Positions 12,401-17,136 of a stretch of 64,000 bases of DNA are shown piece after piece; the first letter of the stretch is position 1; the number at the start of each line of letters is the position of its first letter. The position numbers and the translations under genes are program-made. Origin of the DNA: JAZKFT01 sp039925965 (GTDB lineage: Bacteria > Bacteroidota > Bacteroidia > Chitinophagales > Chitinophagaceae); assembly GCA_039925965.1 (NCBI GenBank), contig JBDSXW010000076.1, forward strand, positions 7,092 to 71,091. Reading direction: 5' to 3'. The notes under the pieces were generated by a model. The model was not told where the DNA came from, ran no database searches, and worked only from the letters and a program-made list of their open reading frames with translations.

Positions 12401-14107
12401 GCCACCATAATACGGATTTGAGGACAGCCTGAAATAGAAGCTGTCTGCTGCACGGCCGGTGTAATAGAAAGTGTCAACGATGGTTTGCCCCGGCTGTACA
12501 TTCGTATTATTACTGATATTTTTTGTAAAAATGTTTCCACCTGCTTTACGGCCATCATAGCCCCGCAGAAATAGCTGGGTAAAATTGGCATAATTCCCAT
12601 TATTTCTTGCCTGAACAATTAACTTGATGGTACCGTCCTTTGGCAGTTGGGCGAGGTAAAAATCGGCATCATCGGGTGCACCATTTTTGGCGTATGCCAC
12701 ATGACCGGTTTTTATTTGGTTTTCGTCAATGGCCAACGCCGTAGAGAAATCATCGTTGGGTTCGTTATCATTGGCATGAACCGGATCCAAAATCTGGTAA
12801 GAAAATTTGTAACTAAACCCATCAATCACACCCCCGAAATATGGGTCGGACGACAGGCGGAAATAAACGCTGTCGGCCGCACGGCTGTAGAGATAGAAAG
12901 TATCTGTAATGGTTTGCCCGGGCTGCACATTGGTGTTATTGGCAGTTCGTTGGGCAACAAGCAATCCGTCTCCTTGACGCTTGTCGTATACCCTAAAGAA
13001 TAATTGTTCATTTTGGTTGGCATTACCATTATTAGTTGCTTGGACCATTATTTTTATAGTGCCGTCTCTCAGGGTATTTGTTTTATAGAAATCTGCATCA
13101 TCCTGCCCACCGTTTTTGGCATACCCTACATGACCTGTTTTAGTTTCGTTCTCCGTAACAGGTAGGGCGGTGGCAAAATCTCCATTTGGTTCGGTGTCGT
13201 TAGCATGGCCGGGGTCAATGATTTGATAGGAAATTTTATAGGAAAATGCATCGATGGCGCCGCCAAAATAAGGTTCAGATGACAGCCGGAAATAAAAGCT
13301 GTCTGCAGCCCGGCTGTAGATATAAAAGGTATCTGTGATGGTTTGGCCGGGAAGCACATTGGTGTTGTTGGATGTGCGTTGCGCAAAAATCAACCCACCG
13401 CCCTGGCGCCTATCGTAGCCCCTGATAAACAGTTGTTCATTTTGGTTATTGTTGCCATTGTTGGTGGCCTGCACCATAATCTTTAAGGTTCCATCCCGGG
13501 GCAACATGGTTTTATAAAAATCTGCATCATCCTGTCCACCGTTTTTAGCATAAGCTATGTGGCCTGTTTTGTTCTCATTTTCATTGATGGTGAGCGCTGA
13601 TGCAAAATCGCCGTTGGGTTCTACATCAATAGCCAGCGCCGGTGGCACCATCTGGTATTTAATATTGTAACTAAAAACGGTAGCCGGCCCTCCATAATAA
13701 GGTGCAGACAACAACCTGAAATAAAAAGTATCTACAGCCCGGCTATAGATATAAATGGTATCAAAAATACTTTGCCCCGGATGTACACCGGTGTTATTGG
13801 CCAGTCTGCTGCTGCTAAGGGTCCCACCACCTTTTCTTCTGTCGTAGCAGTTTAAATACAGTTGTGAATTATTATCCAAGCCTCCAATATTGGTGGCTTG
13901 AATAATTATTCTTACAGTTCCATCTACCGGCAAGGAAGTTACGAAGTAGTCGTCGGCATCAGTATCGCCTACTGTTCCTGCAATGGCCTGCAGGTGAGCT
14001 ATGGGCATGCTGCTGTCGAAACTATTATTGTTTTCAGTTTCGGGCGTTTGGGCGAAACCAATTTGTGCCAGTAGGAGCGTAACGATTGCGAGTAGTATTT
14101 TTTTCAT
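3476..14107 (-). CDS. Giant modular surface protein (PPC-like, PKD/Ig, CARDB, collagen-like)
   Basis: 3543 aa with Sec signal (ends GFAQ). Modules in order: five PPC-like repeats of about 145 residues, each opening with a (D/T)EPN(G/D)DF motif (from about 23, 162, 307, 450, 593); a PKD-like domain (about 735-810); Ig-like modules; a fibronectin/PKD-like part; seven CARDB-like modules starting with DLIV/DLVV motifs (about 1230-2170); an IPT/TIG-like part (about 2270-2360); a glycine-rich collagen-like tract (about 2760-2935); a hydrophobic alanine/valine-rich stretch (about 2975-3060); a DPNEIVGPKGFG region (about 3116); and a C-terminal NW-type module. CARDB and PPC modules are known surface adhesion/carbohydrate-associated folds. 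No catalytic domain was seen, so a structural or adhesive cell-surface role is inferred. No canonical T9SS type A motif was seen at the C-terminus. Confidence 0.85.
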   Translation of the reverse strand: MKKILLAIVTLLLAQIGFAQTPETENNNSFDSSMPIAHLQAIAGTVGDTDADDYFVTSLPVDGTVRIIIQATNIGGLDNNSQLYLNCYDRRKGGGTLSSSRLANNTGVHPGQSIFDTIYIYSRAVDTFYFRLLSAPYYGGPATVFSYNIKYQMVPPALAIDVEPNGDFASALTINENENKTGHIAYAKNGGQDDADFYKTMLPRDGTLKIMVQATNNGNNNQNEQLFIRGYDRRQGGGLIFAQRTSNNTNVLPGQTITDTFYIYSRAADSFYFRLSSEPYFGGAIDAFSYKISYQIIDPGHANDTEPNGDFATALPVTENETKTGHVGYAKNGGQDDADFYKTNTLRDGTIKIMVQATNNGNANQNEQLFFRVYDKRQGDGLLVAQRTANNTNVQPGQTITDTFYLYSRAADSVYFRLSSDPYFGGVIDGFSYKFSYQILDPVHANDNEPNDDFSTALAIDENQIKTGHVAYAKNGAPDDADFYLAQLPKDGTIKLIVQARNNGNYANFTQLFLRGYDGRKAGGNIFTKNISNNTNVQPGQTIVDTFYYTGRAADSFYFRLSSNPYYGGTPDAFSYQFKYMMVDTSLNDTEPNDAFSQAINIDGGQAKFGHVNYEYRGSFNTFDYYKTTFSSTDSLKLYISAKNQNSSTSYDRFWVTLFDKNLNQILIKRLANRDDLSAGEIVNDSVKMLITAPDTIYIRVHSDRYYGGTPAFSYNLSLGNKLPDADFTITGSHGPCPGVNQYKTTAITQTGLTWHWAISGGGTISFTDSIANITWTTPGTYNITCYLSNETGNSETKIFPITVNAGPPATAPVVINTARTLTASTATSGASYQWFKDGVLIDGATDSVYYAADAGTFTAKFSNGCGVSTASNSFNFSAAVLAQSINFPHTPDITMSATAFAKLNATASSGLTVSYQIVSGPGAISNDTLRVSAFGTVIVKALQIGNNSYGPAPTKNDTIMVVKGNQTISFTPIPNKILSSTPFAIDATASSGLPVTYTLVSGNATLNGYLLTTTGVGMVQIKASQAGNAGYNAAPDSTVQFCVGIRQLDTINGPKIVCPTSLNYSTKNVAGALYQWTVGGGGALTPNGSQATVVWSTPGTYTVSVAAYSSCDTIRTAVKTLTVTVTAATAPDAVTGMLPANNATALNLPLNLSWVPGANTSKFDLYVWPSSQQQPAIPVAIGISDINYSVNNDIALGTSYSWRVVSKNECLSTNGSIQTFTASTNSADRPDLVMDSIAFPSNAIQGQEITVTWRVKNIGVTSTNNSVWQDRIYISTSKDLRTGDGPPLLGEYINQTYLQPGQSYTQTQTVTIPKGLTGSYYLFVITDNVDAVCTGTQCDVEWGPRGNHGSSVAEANEDNNYRYNYLIIDYGQLPDVKVKTVAAPTNVFSGTPFNVTYSVKNEGPVNAVGQQVSACPQLGWNDRFYISKDAVFNAYTAFELPKKTIQFFKNGQANCNAETQPYIDYLKPDSSYFTSQQLTFPHNYYGAYYVYVVTNGFGEVYEGPFGTNNVRRSDLINVTPTPPADLVVANIVNPPTTLSGTNAKIKWTVNNQGANAPKEFSWVDSVYICSTAVFSTGGILARGANTHSNGTTLESGTSYTDSTSFQIPNGVSGNYYVFVRTDANFQVFEYDQEGNNLLRTASTFAVQLNPPVDLIVTKIQTPDSLKTDSAYTITYTLKNQGVGNIVNTNWVDKIYVSLDSSINGTKQEINSYGHPNGSLLANDTVRVGTTVTISSSLALENKKLYFFVTADATNTIYEHLAEGNNTSSSAAPTGTGTSFIKPVILPPVETRRSDLIVTSFTVPANKNSGDTITISYTVKNRGSLPAFSGYPTWNDYVYLSSDSVLNDVDALLKNIPINIPGNMGLMADSEYSRTLQVVLPLEGSGSQYIFVKADANGFIKNDSVPANNISRKPITITASPSPDLIVTNMSNPPATVYAGSQFYIYFTITNSGTVATNGGGTWYDGAYFSAGTSLSGGSQSGSSLHTGHLAPGASYSDSILIKTPAYLSGNYYLILRTDNSDNVYEGIAGNDNNAVYKVVNIVQNPNVSDLIVSSVAVPDSVILGKSLTSTMFIKNIGTNAAVGNLNNGLYLSQNNLFESTIDKLVSSKQITNLVILPGDSISTQISGRAIVNTAGNYFGIARTNISNTMNEGINTNNNTLASSNTIRVDATPLTIGTPKADTVELNNARYFKVTASANKDLQITLSTNVISNGTNAVFVAYNRVPTPADFDASGIDATALNQKILVSDTKAGDYYIRVTSVGIAVEEPVSILVQELPFSIVSISPNMLGQSIVSTKLYGAGFKANSQVVLRNNIGQLISTGTIKKFENSTKVQVGWNFTNTPNGTYDLVVINPGGIETIKPNAITVGLSSGYQLRYTQLLPENLRLHGTGILTFKGKNTGNIDIPVVQGDFSVESYVNVTNVRTAGIRKQSEFFKGASYADYITDKSDSLDWAMNGRLKTVPVFGRNIAPGDEFEISFNVSGFTGSDLLIQPRLYGYDANLLARTQLEFIETARILSLFDSALLSHPENKYLKLAQAGPRAFSDTVFATLFKTGFMEAADTMGMNINYACSRCMRNLPATKPGFVSNADTTIDKNANQYNAVFDRDYNLLPGQTMQVRMKRSHYWPGYGKAKGTAGTPLGWNKIHVNGKLDVQATSGNRLKIDLASINYVNQPGKLAGWFPVLDADWVIMEADSGITNFSVNKFLVDNTKFSTFNRTYNGQFTIKCTDTINGLPTKIRLVFISYTPKAGEPGVPGIDGIDGIAPDFLDGEDGSPAGNGGTGAKGGNAGRGGRGINGGKGGDGGRGGDGGYNGGPGGDGGAGGEGGQANGGSDNGGPGGNAGPGGDAGAGPTAADGGDGKDGGRGGGGNIGGAGGKGSNGGHGNAGGADGDGGAGGNGGPGSGGDGVAGQGANGSMGGNGGPGGPPDPCKKKKPGGPPDPPQKERNAQDELNDFFDALKGTYPGTSIPAAILNALDINYKSEDHPGLNLLIKAADLTLTGLEVAAASTITTITVVGEASVILVEAPVVATSYLIVKTYNVAARAADYGVSTLVGGNGEYFGRGFVKDFIWTTDFATSPADILAGTAKFFFGNNQPPGPPATPTPTAIPIKKPCDPNEIVGPKGFGTSRMVSSTLPMGYSIHFENDSLHASVAAQRVVVMQPIDAKADPLTFKLADFNFGGKTFSVPQNQSTYSTVLNLDSLGYRVEVTAGLDIVNRQAFWVFQTIDIQTGLPPANPLLGFLPINDPSGKGTGFVNYTIKPLASDITGDSIYATASIVFDINDPIPTNTWLNIVDAVAPTSSISNLPPTTFNPSIDLHFTGTDDAGGSGLKSYTLYVTDNGNTATTFVYNMERSDTTFVGLVGHTYAFFSVSVDQVGNIEPYAFLDSITILSSNLVTLCPNTSVSFPANITGTGYQWQLDTGSGFTDLTNTGVYTGANTATLSLTNAPSTMYGYAFRCQTGPATFSQVYTLKFEMTWEGTASTAWENAANWSCGALPDAGTDVVINGGKLNYPRLNADATIRSLKINNGATGRVMAGNKLTVIK
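5320..5840 (-). repeat. Collagen-like glycine-triplet coding tract
   Basis: About 170 codons in which glycine recurs at nearly every third position. It opens with GEPGVPGIDGIDG and continues as GG-rich triplets up to a lysine/proline-rich exit (CKKKKPGGPPDPPQK). It is locally much richer in GC than its surroundings and creates long spurious proline-rich and alanine-rich frames in other readings. Confidence 0.85.
12300..13660 (-). repeat. About 434-bp tandem coding repeats (PPC-like modules)
   Basis: The DNA encoding PPC-like repeats 2-4 recurs with a period of about 434 bases. The EPNGDF-type junctions fall near 13620, 13185, 12755 and 12330, and the DDADFYKT and GQTITDTFY segments are almost unchanged between copies. 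This points to expansion by intragenic duplication. Confidence 0.7.
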
Positions 14108-14472
14108 CTTGGTAAGATTATAGTTAGCTATAAAGTCTTTATTTTGGCTGACAATCCTTTTTTTATGGGTTGCAGATGCATCCCTGATTTGAACTGTCCG
14201 GGAGGAATTTTTTACGGTACAACATTACCAGCTTGCACCCAACCAGGGAATACTCAATCTTAAGTAGTTAGATTATTTTTCAATTTTTCACCGGGAGGTA
14301 ACGTTATCAGCAACCAGCGCAGGGTATATTATGCAAAGAAATGCACCCTGGTTCGCTGCGTTATAAGTAATGTATTGGCGGTGAATCCGGCAAGGGAAGA
14401 CCGCTTTCTAATGAATATTTTCCACAAAAACCGTAGCGTTCATTTAACCGTTTTTCGTAAAGTGGTATTCCT
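14108..14472. other. Intergenic region between the giant gene and the fusA promoter
   Basis: Divergent upstream region with no credible gene. It contains a possible hairpin CAGGGT...ACCCTG (about 14320-14353). No exact TAnnTTTG box was found for the minus-strand giant gene. Confidence 0.4.
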
Positions 14473-14480
14473 TACCTTTG
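14473..14480 (+). promoter_or_regulatory. -7 box of the fusA leader promoter
   Basis: TACCTTTG is an exact match to the Bacteroidota -7 consensus TAnnTTTG. A T-rich stretch (TTTTTCG, 14450-14456) sits about 18 bases upstream where the -33 element is expected. Transcription from here would give a leader of about 235 bases before fusA. Confidence 0.45.
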
Positions 14481-14526
14481 CGGCCTTGAAAAAATGGGTA
14501 TCAGATAAACTATGCCTAACTAAACC

Positions 14527-14677
14527 GGGGGATAATACCAATGGAAAATTCATAACCTGGCTGAACATCGTATCATGCCAGGGAACAAAAACAGCGAAGG
14601 AAGTGCTGAATAGTAGCACTTTAGTGGAACGGAGCGTCGCCGATGCAGCCTAATCAAGGCACAGAAGCTGGTCTCCC
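14527..14677 (+). ncRNA. Candidate structured leader RNA upstream of fusA
   Basis: The leader can fold into a closed multibranch: GGGGGA (14527-14532) pairs with TCTCCC (14672-14677), enclosing hairpins CCTGGC/GCCAGG (14556-14561/14577-14582), AAGTGCT/AGCACTT (14601-14607/14615-14621, 7-base loop) and GCC/GGC (about 14648-14660). It does not match the features of tmRNA, SRP RNA, RNase P RNA or 6S RNA that I know. The pairing was read by eye; function as a riboregulator or separate small RNA is inference. Confidence 0.35.
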
Positions 14678-14720
14678 AGAGAAAGAAAACAAACTAGTAA
14701 ACAATTAAACCATTTATATA

Positions 14721-16871
14721 ATGGCAGACTTAAGGTATCAGAGAAATTTCGGGATTGCGGCACATATCGATGCCGGCAAGACCACCACAACAGAGCGTAT
14801 TCTGTATTACACAGGGGTTAACCACAAGATTGGTGAGGTGCACGATGGTGCAGCTACTATGGACTGGATGGCTCAGGAGCAGGAGCGGGGTATCACTATT
14901 ACTTCGGCTGCGACTACCTGCTTTTGGAATTTTCCAATGTCGAATGGTAAGCCTTTGCCCGATACCAAGAAATACAAGTTCAATATTATCGATACTCCGG
15001 GCCACGTGGATTTTACCGTAGAGGTAGAGCGTAGTCTTCGGGTACTGGATGGTTTGCTGGCTTTGTTTTGTGCCGTAAGTGGTGTAGAACCGCAGAGCGA
15101 AACTGTTTGGCGCCAGGCCAATCGTTATAAAGTACCCCGTATTGGTTTTGTAAACAAAATGGACCGTAGCGGTGCCGACTTCCTGAACGTGGTAAAACAG
15201 GTTCGTGAAATGTTAGGTGCTAAAGCAGTTCCGTTACAATTGCCAATTGGTGCGGAAGATCATTTTACAGGTGTGGTAGATCTCATCACCATGAAAGGCA
15301 TGGTGTGGGATGAAGCTGGACAGGGTATGACTTTTAACGAGGTGCCCATCCCGGCCGATATGATTGAAGAAGTGAACGAATGGCGCCAGGTATTGATTGA
15401 AGCGGTAGCTGAATACGACGAGAAGCTGCTGGAGAAATTCTTCGACGATCCAAACACGATCACTGAAGACGAAGTGCACGAGGCGATTCGTAAAGCTACT
15501 ATCGATTTAAGCATCATCCCGATGATGTGTGGTTCTTCTTTCAAAAACAAAGGCGTACAAACAGCGCTGGATGCGGTCGTTCGCTACCTGCCTGGTCCGC
15601 TGGATATTGAAGCGGTAACGGGCACCAATCCTGACACTGGCGAGGAAATATTGCGTCATGCCGATCCTAAAGGACCGTTTGCAGCATTGGCTTTCAAGAT
15701 CATGACCGATCCATTCGTGGGTCGCCTCGCGTTCTTCCGGGCTTATAGCGGTCGTTTGGATTCTGGTAGCTACGTACTGAACACCCGTACGGGTAAGAAA
15801 GAGCGTATCAGCCGTATCATGCAGATGCACGCCAACAAGCAAAACCCGGTTGATTTTATCGAAGCAGGTGATATTGGTGCTGCTGTAGGTTTTAAAGACA
15901 TCAAAACCGGGGATACGCTGTGCGATGAAAACAATCCGATTGTGCTGGAAGCGATGACCTTCCCGGAACCGGTTATCTCGATTGCGATAGAGCCTAAAAC
16001 CCAGGTGGACGTTGATAAAATGGGTATGGCCATTGCCAAGCTGGTAGAGGAAGATCCGACCCTGCGTGTACGTACCGATGAAGAAACAGGACAGACCATT
16101 CTTAGCGGAATGGGCGAATTGCACCTGGAGATCATCGTGGATCGTATGAAGCGTGAGTTTAAAGTGGAGATCAATCAGGGTGCACCGATGGTGGCCTATA
16201 AAGAAGCGTTCAGACAAACTGTTGCGCACCGCGAAGTGTACAAGAAACAAACGGGTGGTCGTGGTAAATTCGGCGATATTGATTTTGAAATAGGACCAGC
16301 CGACGAAGAATGGCTGAAAGAGAACCCAACTGGTGGGTTGCAGTTTATCAACGAAATACATGGTGGTAGCATTCCAAAAGAATTTATACCGCCAATTATT
16401 AAGGGCTTTACAGCTTGTATGACCACAGGTGTACTGGCTGCTTACCCGATCGTGAACATGAAAGTGAAAGTGATCGACGGTAGCTACCACGATGTGGATA
16501 GTGATGCCATCAGCTTTGAGTTGTGTGCCAAGAGCGGTTTCCGCGAAGCTGGCCGCAAAGCCAAGCCGGTATTGCTGGAGCCGATCATGAAGATCGAAGT
16601 AATCACTCCGGATCAATACATGGGTGATGTAACGGGTGATTTGAACCGTCGTCGTGGTATGCTGGAAGGAATGGACAGCCGCAACAATGCACAGGTAATT
16701 AAGGCTAAAGTGCCGCTGAGCGAAATGTTTGGTTATGTAACCCAACTGCGCTCTTTGTCATCTGGCCGTGCAAGCAGCACCATGGAATTCAGCCATTACG
16801 CGCCTGCCCCAAACAACGTGGCAGAAGAGATCATTGCCAAGAGCAAGGGTAAGGTGAAAGTGGACGATTAA
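14721..16871 (+). CDS. fusA: Translation elongation factor G
   Basis: 716 aa, the usual EF-G length. EF-G is the ribosomal translocase GTPase. The G-domain motifs are present: AHIDAGKTTTTERIL (P-loop, near residue 14), the switch-I segment ERGITI, DTPGHVDF (G3) and NKMD (G4). They are followed by domains II-V, with GELHLEI and the C-terminal YVTQLRSLSSGRA segment. The start ATG is preceded by an A-rich region and follows a long leader with a strong candidate promoter. A terminator follows 28 bases after the stop, so it is monocistronic here, unlike the common rpsL-rpsG-fusA arrangement. Confidence 0.97.
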   Translation: MADLRYQRNFGIAAHIDAGKTTTTERILYYTGVNHKIGEVHDGAATMDWMAQEQERGITITSAATTCFWNFPMSNGKPLPDTKKYKFNIIDTPGHVDFTVEVERSLRVLDGLLALFCAVSGVEPQSETVWRQANRYKVPRIGFVNKMDRSGADFLNVVKQVREMLGAKAVPLQLPIGAEDHFTGVVDLITMKGMVWDEAGQGMTFNEVPIPADMIEEVNEWRQVLIEAVAEYDEKLLEKFFDDPNTITEDEVHEAIRKATIDLSIIPMMCGSSFKNKGVQTALDAVVRYLPGPLDIEAVTGTNPDTGEEILRHADPKGPFAALAFKIMTDPFVGRLAFFRAYSGRLDSGSYVLNTRTGKKERISRIMQMHANKQNPVDFIEAGDIGAAVGFKDIKTGDTLCDENNPIVLEAMTFPEPVISIAIEPKTQVDVDKMGMAIAKLVEEDPTLRVRTDEETGQTILSGMGELHLEIIVDRMKREFKVEINQGAPMVAYKEAFRQTVAHREVYKKQTGGRGKFGDIDFEIGPADEEWLKENPTGGLQFINEIHGGSIPKEFIPPIIKGFTACMTTGVLAAYPIVNMKVKVIDGSYHDVDSDAISFELCAKSGFREAGRKAKPVLLEPIMKIEVITPDQYMGDVTGDLNRRRGMLEGMDSRNNAQVIKAKVPLSEMFGYVTQLRSLSSGRASSTMEFSHYAPAPNNVAEEIIAKSKGKVKVDD

Positions 16872-16898
16872 GTTTTATAAGCTTACTGATAATAAAGG

Positions 16899-16926
16899 AT
16901 CCCATCTCGAAAGAGGTGGGATTTTT
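16899..16926 (+). terminator. fusA terminator
   Basis: Perfect 10-bp stem ATCCCATCTC (16899-16908) / GAGGTGGGAT (16913-16922) with a GAAA tetraloop, followed by a T-run. Confidence 0.9.
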
Positions 16927-16938
16927 ATTTGGTGGGAA

Positions 16939-16970
16939 CCCTGTAAGGGCTGGCTTTCGCCCTGACAGGG
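16939..16970 (+). repeat. REP-like palindrome, copy A
   Basis: A 32-bp imperfect palindrome: CCCTGT..AGGGC, an 8-base centre TGGCTTTC, then GCCCT..ACAGGG. Its reverse complement recurs at 17078-17109 with one mismatch, and the core GAAAGCCA recurs at 41526-41533. Confidence 0.75.
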
Positions 16971-17077
16971 CCTTACGAACGGTGATTAGTGTGTTAGAAT
17001 GACTGAAATTAAAACCGCATACTTTGTAAAGGCATTTTAAAGATGTCATCAAGCCGAATTAATTTCACTGGCGTAAT

Positions 17078-17109
17078 CCCCGTCAGGGCGAAAGCCAGCC
17101 CTTACAGGG
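17078..17109 (-). repeat. REP-like palindrome, copy B (inverted)
   Basis: Inverted copy of the 16939-16970 element with a single base difference. The two face each other across a 107-bp spacer, which contains no gene. Arrangement resembles a BIME (paired REP) in the spacer between fusA and the WG/TPR gene. Confidence 0.75.
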
Positions 17110-17136
17110 ATTTATCTTCCGTGTTGCAGGGATCCC

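Noticed and set aside
14375..14653. 92-codon plus-strand frame before fusA
   Set aside because: It starts upstream of the predicted promoter and runs through the folded leader; no family or initiation support.
14527..14677. fusA leader as tmRNA, SRP RNA or RNase P RNA
   Set aside because: None of their conserved segments (GGGGxTGATTCTGG, GGAAGGAAGCAGC, GAGGAAAGTCC) are present.
15507..16745. 412-codon minus-strand frame opposite fusA
   Set aside because: Shadow of the well-conserved EF-G gene; its His/Phe-rich composition is not protein-like.
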